Part shown: positions 23,633 through 32,559 of the stretch, in pieces | Numbering within the stretch: position 1 is the stretch's first letter | Layout of the letters: each line of letters starts with the position of its first letter | DNA from: Homalodisca vitripennis | Taxonomy: Eukaryota; Arthropoda; Insecta; Hemiptera; Cicadellidae | Length of the DNA stretch: 64,000 nucleotides | NCBI RefSeq assembly: GCF_021130785.1 | Contig: NC_060213.1 | Span: 94,232,501 to 94,296,500, forward strand | Direction of reading: 5' to 3' | Program-made: the position numbers and the translations under genes | The notes under the pieces: model-generated | The model's database searches: none | The model's input: only the letters and a program-made list of their open reading frames with translations | Told to the model about the DNA's origin: nothing

Positions 23633-23885
23633 GGAACTCCCCTCTGTTAATTTCTTCAAAATGAAGAACCAAACGAAATGCCTCTCCCCCCAATGGTTGA
23701 AGAATTAGAAACCGGAAACCCTGAAGTCTGCAGAAGGGAAAACCAAGAAAATCCAGTTGGAGGCAAGAAATCACTCCAAGAGTTGCGTGGGTACAAAGAA
23801 GAAAACAGGAACCTTGATCAGGAAGAAGGAGCAGAGGTGATCAGGCCTCTGGACCTAAAACCCTCCCGCACAGACTAAAGAGAAA
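23633..23885. other. Untranslated stretch between pol and 3' LTR of element B
   Basis: About 250 bases separate the end of integrase from the polypurine tract. A 66-codon plus-strand frame (23678-23878) is antisense to the element, polar and repetitive in composition, and not convincing as a gene. Confidence 0.6.
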
Positions 23886-24719
23886 TCACGGATGACTCCG
23901 GCAAGGCTTCAGATGGGATATGTGCGCCTTCCTGAAAATCTTCCCGGACTGAGGATCTCCCAGTCGGGCAGTCACCGGAGTCAGAAACTTCAAGATGCGG
24001 TGGGGACCAGTCAACCTGTAGCAAAATTTAGCAGCTCTTTTATCCACAGCCGAACAGACTGGGTGAGCCTTGCAGTAAACTAGATCCCCCACCTGGAAGG
24101 GATTGGCAATACGACCTCGGTTGTACTTCCTCCTTACTAACTCCCTAGCCCGAATGAGATTCCGCCTGGCTGCCTCCCAAGTGGCTTTCACATTGGGAGT
24201 ACCAGGAGGTGGCAGAAGATCGCTAATTTTCCAAAGGTTCGCCAAAGGGTTGTTTGGCGGAAAGCCAAATAATAACTCGAAAGGTACCGCCTTGTGACTT
24301 TCATGCTGGGCCGTATTAAAGGCAAATTGGATCCAAGGTAGTTGTTGATCCCAGGTGGTCTGATTTTCCGCATGAAAGGCAATGAGAGCAGATCGAAGAT
24401 TGCGATTAAACCGTTCGGCGTGAGAAGGCTGAGGATAGAAAGGGGAAGTAGTCACATGGCGGATTCCGTGCCCAAAGCACATTCTTTTAAAGATATTGGA
24501 GACAAACTGTGAACCATTATCGGAAACTAAGGTGGCGGGGATTCCAAAGTGTTGAAAAAAATGGTTACGAAGTGCTTGCACCGTGAGCTGCGCGGTAGCA
24601 CTCCGCAATGGGAACAACCAAACAAACTTGGAGAAGGCATCCACACAAACAAGTAGGAACTTATTTCCGGATTTGCTACGCGGGAGAGGCCCAACATAGT
24701 CAATGAATACCTTCTCCAA
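23886..24719 (-). pseudogene. Element B integrase core and C-terminus
   Basis: The frame is 277 codons. The DDE triad is visible and complete: FIDYVGPL (D7), VSDNGSQF (D67) and SHAERFNR (E102). The C-terminal part has the DNA-binding GPY-type module (about 228-262, YRLTGPHRILKF) and ends in AHISHLKPC. The frame is one base out of register with the preceding zinc-finger part; the shift is at a run of six identical bases (24723-24728). The reverse-transcriptase frame upstream is in turn separated by a stop. Integrase would join element DNA to the host chromosome. Confidence 0.9.
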
Positions 24720-25092
24720 AGGTTTTTTCCGCCACCTCAGATGACAAAAGACCCAACTTGGTATTTTGAGCGGGTTTGCTTAGCGAGCACAGTTTACAAG
24801 AACGCACTCGAGCTGCAATATCCCGGTCCATACCTTTCCAGATGAACTGATCCCTAATCTTCGCGATGGTCTTATGAATTCCTAGATGTCCGCCCACAGG
24901 AGAAGAATGAAAATACTGAAAGACCATCGGTACAAGAAAGCTTGGCAGCACTAACTTAGGTTTTCTCCGCTGCTTGTCACGGCAGCATAGAGCACCTCGG
25001 TACAGAAAATAAGGAGGGTGGGCACCTCCGTTTTTAAGCTCATTGATGATAGCAGTCAGCTCGGGATCCTTAAGTTGGTGTGGAACAATGTC
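24700..25092 (-). pseudogene. Element B integrase N-terminal zinc-finger part
   Basis: After the in-frame TAG at 25093-25095 the pol frame stays open to a stop at 24700. It includes HHCC zinc-finger residues in SSPVGGHLGIHKTI and RVRSCKLCSLSK. The first internal candidate start is near 24951 and is unlikely to be used. It overlaps the integrase core frame by 20 bases. Confidence 0.85.
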
Positions 25093-25857
25093 CTAAAATG
25101 CCAGAGGAAAGTCTAGGAGCACGCCACAACATGGCGGCTCTGATAAATTCTGGTGGTCGTTGGGTAAGTGATACATGCGTGACAGAGTGTCCGCTATGAT
25201 ATTTTGGGTGCCTCGCACGTGCTGCTCTGTGAACTTAAGGGCAGAAATTTGGACTACCCAGCGACCAATCTTCCCGAGCTGACGGGGGTGGGCAAGGAGC
25301 CAAGAAAGTGCCTGGTTGTCGGTTTCCAACAAAAATTCTTTATGTTCTAGGTAACGCCTGAACTTATTAATTCCAAACACGACAGCCAAACATTCCAGCT
25401 CATAAACAGAACAACTCTTCTTCTCACAAAGGGTTAACGTGCGTGAAGCATAAGCTATGGGCTGCCGGATACCATCTACTTCTTGCGATAAAACAGCAGC
25501 AACGGCTAAGGAGGAAGCATCAGTTGGCAAGACGAACTTACGACTGAAATCAGGCATAGCCAAGACTGGAGGCTGCATCACTGCCTCTTTCAGCTGCTCA
25601 AAAGCAGTCTGTTGCGCTTCACCCCACTCAAACTTGGCACCCTTTTTCCTAAGAGAGTTCAGAGGGGCCGCCACTTCAGCAACATTGGGGATGAAACGAC
25701 GATAAAAATTTATCATTCCCACAAAACGGGCAATCTCCTTGGCATCCTTAGGAGGAGGAAACTCCCTGATTGCCTGGGTTCTCTCTGGATCAATACAAAC
25801 ACCTCGAGAAGAGACAAGATGACCCAGAAACGATATTTCAGGCTGAGCAAAACTCAC
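25093..25857 (-). pseudogene. Element B RT connection and RNase H
   Basis: The frame is 254 codons. It begins within the thumb region (FLGHLVSSRGVCIDPERT), includes the usual FVGMINFYRRFIPN segment, and then RNase H: PTDASS (D113), YELECLAV, ETDNQALSWL and IIADTLSR. All expected acidic residues are visible. It is one base out of register with the upstream RT frame (at a run of five, 25859-25863) and ends in an in-frame TAG. Confidence 0.9.
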
Positions 25858-27427
25858 CTTTTTCAGGATTGACGGTAAGGCCAGACTCTCGCAGCCTAGT
25901 TAGAACTTCCTCTAGATGAGTCAAGTGCTCCTCATAACTCTCACTGTACACAAGCAGGTCATCCAGATAGTTGAACACGAACTTAAATTTGACATCATGA
26001 AAGATAGAATCCAGGAGTCTGGTGAGTGTTTGGGCCCCCACAGCCAAGCCCATTGGCACTCGGGTGAACTGGTACAAATTCCAAGGCACACAAAAGGCAG
26101 TGAGAGGTCGAGACTCGTGTTTTAGAGGAATCTGATGATATGCCTGATTAAGATAAAAAATGGAGAAATACTTGGCCTTACCAAACCAGTCGAAAGCAGA
26201 ATGCAAATCGGGGAGAGGCACGGAGTCAATTTCTATCTGAGCATTGAGCTTTCGATAATCCAGGACCAATCTGGACTTCCCATTAGGTTTCGGCACTAGA
26301 AACGCTGGACTGGAAAAATTTGAGCAAGACGGCTCGATTACCCCACTCTTAAGTAAATCATCAATCATATTTCTCAGAATTTCCATCTTGGGCGGAGCAA
26401 GCTTATATGGATGGGAACGTACAGGACGGGTGTCTGTAAGACGAATCTCGTATTCCAAGAGATTGGTCGTGCCCAGTTTGTCAGTTAGGACTTCAGGAAA
26501 ACTGGAACAAATCTGCCTTATGTCCTCAGCCTCTTTCGGCGTAAGATGTCCTAGTTGGTCAGGAGGAGTCAAGCTCTTATCTTCCATCTCTAAGGCAGCA
26601 GTCCCACGAGACTCGACATCTGAAAAGGGAACGAGCACCCGCCTGGCGAAAGCAAAGAAAACATGACTGGAGGCCAAATCCAAAATCATGCCAGTTTTTC
26701 CGATAAAATCTGCTCCCAAGATGAAAGGAAAAGTCAGGTCCTTAGCCACCAAAAAGCTCCAATCCCAAGAGAAATAATTAATTTTGATGTGAATCTGGGC
26801 ACTACAGATAATAGGTAAAGGTGTGCGTGAAGCAGTCCAGCATATAAGTGAACTAGGCTCAACCTGCCGTATTAGCCCAGAGGATTTTAGATCTTCAAAA
26901 AACTTCAAAGAAATCAGGCTGCGTGCTGACCCAGAATCAACCAGGGCCTTCTGCACCACATTCCCCACAAGTACATCCAGTTGTGGGCAGGTTGAGCGGG
27001 CAGCCCTTACTCCCTGCGCAGCGAGAGCAGCAACCTCCCCTCTCGGCCAACGATGATAACTGTCCCCAAGTCTATTTCTTTCTGTTTTCTTTCTGTTCTG
27101 CATTAAACCAGCTACCCTTTTACCATCAAAATCAGGTACATATTTGCCCTCAAAATTACCTTTACGGCACGAGTCGGGCTTACTCGTCCGCAAGCTTACT
27201 AGTTTTTTTTTTATTAAGTGGACAAAACGGTCTAATATGTCCCACTTGCTTGCAGCCATAACAGGTAGGAGGCTGCCTACGGGAAGGAGCAGCTGCTGGC
27301 TCAGACTGCACCGGAGCACGGACCGGCCCCGGAGGCAAGTGAGGAAGATGCCTCGACATGGCCTCCCTTCGATCATCCGCATCCTGAACCCCTCTAGAGA
27401 TGATGGAGAGGCGGTCCAAATCCGCAA
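25838..27427 (-). pseudogene. Element B protease and reverse transcriptase
   Basis: The frame is 529 codons; roughly the first 80 overlap Gag and are not expected to be used. The protease has KALVDSGSARSLIS (DSG at 164-166) and FILGADFI (about 236-243). The reverse transcriptase spans about 320-529 with SRLVLDYRKLN and YLDD at 487-490. In box A the catalytic aspartate is replaced: the sequence reads FSIFYLNQAYHQI with tyrosine at residue 425 (plus-strand codon 26153-26155). This alone should abolish DNA synthesis. The frame is one base out of register with Gag at a run of ten A (27203-27212 on the plus strand as T). Confidence 0.92.
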
Positions 27428-28478
27428 AAGATGCGGGACGGCTACAAAAAATCAAACGGGAGCGTTCTTCAGGTTTAATGCCCTCCAAAATAAGGCTCAC
27501 CAACTCCGTTTCGCTCAAGCTCAAGCGCAACACCCGGGCTACATCCCGTATCTCCCCGACAAAATGGCTCAACGTCTCGTCTGGTGCCTGAGGACGGTAA
27601 ACGCGTTCCACCCGCAAGCGCTCCCTAACCCGAGCAGGTACAAAGAACTCCAAGATCTCGGCGTGGAACTGGTAAAAGGTGGCACCTCTCTTAAGGCAGT
27701 CTAGAAGGCGATCAAAAAGCGGCCTTAAGGAAAACTGCGCTAAAATCTGCATAAGCATGGCATCTGTCATACCAGGAAATTCTCTTAGCTTAAAAACTTC
27801 CAGAAGGAAATGGATAAGTAAATTAGTGTCAAGCCCATCAACTCTGGGGAAGTGTTGTAAAACACTCCCCAAAGGATGGGGCAGTTTGCCAAAGCTAGAA
27901 AAGGAAGGCACAACTATAGATGATGCCTCACCAGCCGCTTCAGGAGGGCCACTACCCATCGGAGACATAGTAACTCTGGGAGGCTCGAAAGAAAGAGCCG
28001 GTGGATGGTTAGCAAAAGTAATGGTAGTGGGAACCTCCGTTGGAGTGACAGCGGTAAATAGTACCCCCTTCTCTTTCACCGAGCGCACCTCACTCAAACC
28101 ATCTAAGGCTTGTTTTAATTTGTTACTGGCCGAAAAAGCCCAACTTTTAATATCAGAGTTTAAACTAGGAGCTGACATAAGTAAAACTATTCTGTCACGC
28201 CAATGTAAAAGCTGAGATGCCAATCTAGCCTTTGCTGACCCGGACATGGGAAGTGACTCAAAATTAATATCGTCTTCTAATTCCTCCATTCGGGTTTTAC
28301 AAAACTCAAATTCTGTGTTAATTTGGAACTCTGCATTCCAGCTGCGGCCTAACGCTATACAAGCCCGTAATTGAGCTCTTAATGCCCTCACATCTCCCTC
28401 GGGCTTCTGTCCTCTCGCCAGGACCTCAAAAACCAACTCGGGCTTGCGTAGATGTTCAGGCACCAGGGAAAACGCCAT
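27180..28478 (-). pseudogene. Element B Gag
   Basis: The first ATG is at 28476-28478, giving about 432 codons; the frame is open three codons further upstream from a TTG. The N-terminus (EHLRKPELVFEVLARGQKPE) looks like a SAP-type motif, as in element A. The middle is polar and Pro-rich (about 145-200), the Gag/capsid domain spans about 215-345, and a single CCHC zinc knuckle CYGCKQVGHIRPFC is at 409-422. The frame closes at 27180, thirteen codons after the knuckle, just past the ten-base homopolymer where the pol frame takes over. Gag is intact in itself but lacks an in-frame link to pol. Confidence 0.9.
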
Positions 28479-28752
28479 ACCAAACAATTAAGACAAATAA
28501 ATACCACAATAAACAACAAAGCGTACGCAACAATTACTTAGTAACCTAAGTGGACTCAACTCACAAAAGGCTTACACTGACGAGGTCCAAGTGAAGAACT
28601 TAATACCCGCTACCTAATAGAAGGATACCCTGCAAATATACACTAACCACAACCTACAAACACAGAAGCAATAAATATAACAAAACAACACATTGATAGG
28701 GGAGAAGTAGAGTACAGTTAGATAAATTTAGCGGTTAAGCAATTTAGAGTCC

Positions 28753-28789
28753 CTTGCTCCCTGCAAAGGGTAAGTCTGCAGGAAGCAAG
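28753..28789 (-). promoter_or_regulatory. Leader hairpin of element B
   Basis: Inverted arms at 28753-28765 and 28777-28789 pair over 13 bases with one mismatch around an 11-base loop. They lie in the untranslated leader between primer-binding site and Gag, where retroelements often carry dimerisation or packaging structures. Function is inferred from position only. Confidence 0.45.
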
Positions 28790-28797
28790 ACACTAAA

Positions 28798-28843
28798 CCA
28801 ATTCCACCCGGTATCCTGTGCTAGGGCGAGCTCCTAATGAAAA
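28798..28843 (-). repeat. LTR-like motif inside the element B leader
   Basis: This stretch (ATTCCACCCGGTATCC ... GCTCCTAATGAAA) is a diverged copy of a segment within each LTR (23064-23109 and 29250-29295). The middle of the motif differs by several bases. Confidence 0.75.
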
Positions 28844-28931
28844 AAAGTTGTGTACTCTAACCTCCCCCTACCTAACACTAACCTACACCAACAAACAAAA
28901 CCAGAACTGAGAGACAGCTGAGAGAGCAGCT

Positions 28932-28949
28932 AACCACGCTCTGCTACCA
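28932..28949 (-). promoter_or_regulatory. Primer-binding site of element B, initiator tRNA-Met type
   Basis: In element orientation TGGTAGCAGAGCGTGGTT starts one base after the LTR. TGG plus TAGCAGAG is complementary to a CTCTGCTA-CCA acceptor end, which fits initiator tRNA-Met. The T-arm part was not checked against a known insect tRNA. Confidence 0.7.
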
Positions 28950-28950
28950 T

Positions 28951-29798
28951 TGAAACCGTACATCGCCGCTCGCACACCCACAGCAAACCATCAGGGAAGC
29001 GCGCGCCCATGGTGGCGAACGGGATGCCGGATCAAAACAAAACTAGGTAAAAAAGAACACCGTGGTCAGTATACTCAGGTTCATTTACTAAGACACCGCA
29101 TAGGCCTATCCAGTCAAAAAATATATAAGTATATATACTATAAATAAAAAAAAAATAAAAAGTGCCTGCAGTAGTATACCTCAAACAATCCTCGTCAGGT
29201 GCACCTGCATACAAAAATTAGAAACGCCATAATTTGAAACAAGAAATGCCAATTCCACCCGGTATCCTTCGGCTAAGGGCGGGCTCCTAATGAAATCCAA
29301 GAAATAACTAAATAATATCTAAAACTAACTTAAAATTAAATAACAAAATATAAACTATATATATGGCAACAATAACAATAACAAATAAATAAAGAATATG
29401 GGCAGGGTATCACAGATGTTGACTAGTAGAAATGTCCATCATGGTGGCCGTCCTTCAGCAGAGCGCAAAAGCGAAGGTTCTCTGCGACCACGCATGATGG
29501 AGAGATGACAGCAGAAAATCAACTCATCTCCTGGACCTCATCAGTGAGGGGCCGTAAACTTAGCCGCACATGTCAGAAGGAGCATAGCTCAGCAAAACTA
29601 ACAAACACTTAAATAAACAAAATATATTAAACTGGAGCTACTCCTAACTTGTACACCACGGCTCGGAGTCTTTGCCACTCTACCGGAAAGGCCAAACGCC
29701 TTCAAATGGTCAGTGGCCTCTGCAGCCAATAAACCACACACACATACACTATATAAAACACACATGAGCCGGGGAGATATAGGTATTGAACCGGCTCA
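28951..29798 (-). repeat. Upstream (5') LTR of element B
   Basis: The LTR is 848 bp, the same length as its partner at 22765-23612. Short minus-strand frames near its start (29032-29214, MYAGAPDEDCL...) occur in both LTRs and are not thought to be genes. Confidence 0.97.
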
Positions 29799-29802
29799 AA
29801 TT

Positions 29803-30273
29803 AATACTTTTAATTAATTAATATTTTTCTTATCAGGTCGTTAGGTAATTCTCTCCTCGGGGAAAAAAATAATAGTACAACACTTAGTATAATACTGCAG
29901 TCAAAAGTGAGCTGATTTTTATACGGTGCTGCATATAACTTACATAATTTATATCCGTGAATTTAACAAGAAAGATTCAACAGCTTATAACCGTTAAAAT
30001 TGTTAGTTATAAATTCTTTAGGGACATTAAAATCAAATCCTAATCATATTTAAAAAAACACAAAACTCCTCGGGCTGCATAGGTAAAGCTGATAAAAACA
30101 CTACAATACTTTTTGTGACGCATGGTTGGTGTTTATTCTGAAACATTTTGTTTGGCTCCAAAAGAATAATACGCTAAAAAGCCAGACATTCTGAATAGAT
30201 TATAAAACTAAAAAAATAATGTAATAAATTGCGCCTTTTGGGCATTAAACAGTTATTACCTTAAGGTTACTAG
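29803..30273. repeat. Block of the old duplication, array copy 1
   Basis: Sequence around 29905-30090 (for example CAACAGCTTATAACCGTTAAAA) aligns with 54510-54690. It is separated from its continuation at 32570 by the mariner insertion, which array copy 2 lacks. No reading frame is seen. Confidence 0.6.
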
Positions 30274-30275
30274 TA

Positions 30276-30565
30276 TACAGGGTGGAAAAAAAGTACGGAA
30301 ACGCTCTCACTAATTTTGTATGGCTTCACTTATACACATTAAATTTTGTACATCACCACTTGTATTAAGAACCTAGTTTTTGAGACCAGTGGGGACATTT
30401 TATCTTTTCAGGGGGACGGCCCGTGAGGAGTCGGACGAAAATCTTAAATGTAAGCATAGGCCGAGTTTGGTATCAAATTAAAGGTCTAGTAAAGAGAAAC
30501 TCATTACCGCAAACCGCACTTAAAAAGGTTGACCCTATCCAGAGTACGGGCCGTTTGAATTTCAT
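30276..30565. repeat. Left terminal inverted repeat of the mariner element
   Basis: It pairs with 32268-32557 over its whole length, from TACAGGGTGG to GAATTTCAT at the inner edge. Confidence 0.95.
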
Positions 30566-30712
30566 AGGTAACGTTTGATTAATTATTATTTCTCCGCAAT
30601 TTCACAGTCTCAAGTAAACTGTTCTGACTGAAAATGACACTTTATGGAACACAATTATCCAAAAGAATTAAATTAAAAATTTTCTATGTATTACAAAAAA
30701 TAACCATACCTT

Positions 30713-31321
30713 TTAAATGAGGTGCTCAAACTGCTCTCCAAACACTTGTTGGCAATGAGCTAGTCTATTATAAAAACCTACTGCAGTCACATTTTGAAGC
30801 ATCTCGGGTGTAATTCTTCTTGCTTCTTCTAATAAACGATTTGTCAGCTCCTCAATGTTGGCTGGTTCAGTTTTATACACATTATCTTTTAAGAAGCCCC
30901 ACAAAAAGAAATCTAGTGGATTAAGATCCGCTGACGTAGCCGGCCACTCATCGGTACCCCTGCGACCAATCCAACGGTTAGGAAACACTTCATTTAACAG
31001 ATTGCGCACCCGCAAATAGTAATGGGGCGGTGCTCCATCTTGCTGAAACCATACTGCATTAAAATTTGCCCCAAGAAGAGCACTCACTGCTGGCAAAATG
31101 TTATTTGTCAACATATTGAAATAAATTTCGCCTGTTAGATTTCCATCTATCACAAACGGTCCTACAATGTTATTGTTTATTATTCCAGCCCACATATTCA
31201 CTTTCTGAGGCCTTTGTGTGTGGCCTTCTATCATCCAGTGTGGATTATGGTCGGCCCAGTAACGGCAATTATGCCTATTAACTTGTCCATTAACAAAGAA
31301 TGTAGCTTCATCTGAAAACAA
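30713..31321 (-). pseudogene. Mariner transposase, catalytic half
   Basis: This 202-codon segment (first codon TTG, so not a real start) carries the DDE/D catalytic domain: FSDEATF (D4), WFQQDGAPPHY (D95) and SADLNPLDFFLWG (D137). There are 41 residues between the second and third acidic residues, giving a DD41D pattern with aspartate last. It also has the NMWAGI segment common in this group. The C-terminus (HCQQVFGEQFEHLI) looks complete. It is in the same frame as the N-terminal half at 31340-31807 but separated by three stop codons in a short palindromic stretch. The enzyme would cut and paste the element at TA sites. Confidence 0.92.
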
Positions 31322-31327
31322 TTATTT

Positions 31328-31354
31328 TTAAGTTCGATATTATATCGAACTTAA
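31328..31354. repeat. Perfect palindrome interrupting the transposase
   Basis: AAGTTCGATAT and ATATCGAACTT are perfect 11-base arms around one central base (31330-31340 and 31342-31352), flanked by A/T runs. It lies exactly between the two in-frame transposase halves and contributes stops in the reading frame. Confidence 0.9.
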
Positions 31355-31807
31355 AAAATTTTGAATTTCGTCATACTTTCTCATCATTATTTCGCAAAAT
31401 TCAGTCCTTCGATCAAAATCATCCTCTGCAAGTTCTTGGGTTAGGGTTACTTTAAAAGGATGATACTTGTTTTTGTGTAAAACATTCAACACTGAGGTAT
31501 GGCTCATATCAAGATCTTCTGCAGCCACTCTTGCCGAGGTGCTGGGATTTTCAACAAATGTTTTGAGTACATCCAAAGAGTTTTGTTCATTTGTTGCCGA
31601 TTTAGGCCTGCCACTTCTTTCGCGATCTTTGACTGTTCTAGTTTCTTCAAATCTTTTTACTGTCTTAAACACTGTTGACTTACTAATTGAGGGTCTATCA
31701 AGAAAAGTGTCATTAAACAAATGCGCGGTTTCTTCATAGGGACGAACTAGATATCCATACCCACGCATCATAAGCAGCGTGCTTCTCTCAAACTCACTAA
31801 GTGACAT
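31340..31807 (-). pseudogene. Mariner transposase, DNA-binding half
   Basis: This 155-codon segment starts at an ATG (31807) with a plausible N-terminus. It has a first helix-turn-helix region (about 8-55, with SISKSTVFKTVKRFEET), a basic RERSGRPKSAT linker (about 63-72) resembling the GRPR-type linker, and a second helix-turn-helix (about 80-115, STSARVAAEDLDMSHTSV). This is the DUF4817-like type of N-terminus seen in insect mariner relatives. It ends (NFLSSI, stop) inside the palindrome where the catalytic domain should follow. Confidence 0.9.
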
Positions 31808-32267
31808 TGCTTTTAAAACTAGTAGAATAAAATGTAAACACTTAAGTAAAAAAATTTATAACTATCGCAGTACCTTCTAGTGAAGACATTCAACTTTATC
31901 TTACGTGGACGAAATTATAACGTAGACTAAAAACCAAGCTGATATTAAAAATACAAAACTGTGGAGTTTTGCTGTGATAGTACTGTTTGTATTGCCTAAA
32001 CCAGTTTATGTTTGCCTGAGATAAAAGGGCTGGAGGGACTGGACCTTTACCTCATGTTGATAAGGAGTTACGGTGGTATTATTGAATACTCTCAGTTTCT
32101 TGAAGACAAGACAGGAAAACCCCTATTTACTGTTATCCAACAAATGTAAGGTAAAAAAAATAATTTTTTGTTGGAATTTGTTTTTAAAATTTACATAACC
32201 GACATAAAACATACTACTGAAAGTAAATTAGTTACTTCACAAGACAAAATTACTAAATTTCTTTGTC

Positions 32268-32557
32268 ATGAAATTCATACGGCCCGTACTCTGGATAGGG
32301 TCAACCTTTTTAAGTGCGGTTTGCGGTAATGAGTTTCTCTTTACTAGACCTTTAGTTTGATACCAAACTCGGCCTATGCTTACATTTAAGATTTTCGTCC
32401 AACTCTTCACGGGCCGTCCCCCTGAAAAGATAAAATGTCCCCACTGGTCTCAAAAACTAGGTTCTTAATACAAGTGGTGATGTACAAAATTTAATTTGTA
32501 TAAGTGAAGCCATACAAAATTAGTGAAAGCGTTTCCATACTTTTTTTCCACCCTGTA
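32268..32557. repeat. Right terminal inverted repeat of the mariner element
   Basis: It is the inverted partner of 30276-30565 and ends ...CCACCCTGTA before the TA duplication. Confidence 0.95.
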
Positions 32558-32559
32558 TA

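Larger units (their letters stand above)
22765..29798 (-). mobile_element. Ty3/Gypsy LTR retrotransposon, element B (complete)
   Basis: This is a full-length element of 7,034 bp read on the minus strand. It has 848 bp LTRs starting TG and ending CA, a 4 bp target duplication AATT (22761-22764 and 29799-29802), a primer-binding site, a polypurine tract, and gag, protease, reverse transcriptase, RNase H and integrase. There is no envelope gene. The LTRs differ at about four positions (about 0.5%). The coding region is broken by three one-base shifts and one stop, and a catalytic aspartate of the reverse transcriptase is replaced. It is a different family from element A, sharing neither LTR nor primer sequence. 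Confidence 0.96.
30276..32557 (-). mobile_element. Mariner-superfamily DNA transposon with 290 bp inverted repeats
   Basis: The element is 2,282 bp, starts and ends TACAGGGTGG, and is flanked by TA target duplications (30274-30275 and 32558-32559). The inverted repeats are each about 290 bp (30276-30565 and 32268-32557) and differ at about eight positions. The transposase lies on the minus strand in two open halves in the same frame. Terminal repeats of this length are well above the roughly 30 bp usual in mariner elements. The insertion sits inside the old duplication and is absent from array copy 2. Confidence 0.95.

Noticed and set aside
23678..23878. Plus-strand 66-codon frame near the end of element B
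   Set aside because: It is antisense within a complete retroelement, low-complexity in composition, with no homologue seen. Treated as chance.
27144..28215. Plus-strand frames of 178-186 codons inside element B Gag
   Set aside because: They are antisense shadows of the Gag frame with no domain of their own.
31322..31360. A short intron in the transposase (TTGTTTTCAG acceptor)
   Set aside because: Any GT donor nearby gives an intron of about 39 bases, and removing it would delete the first catalytic aspartate segment (FSD). The palindrome is a better description.
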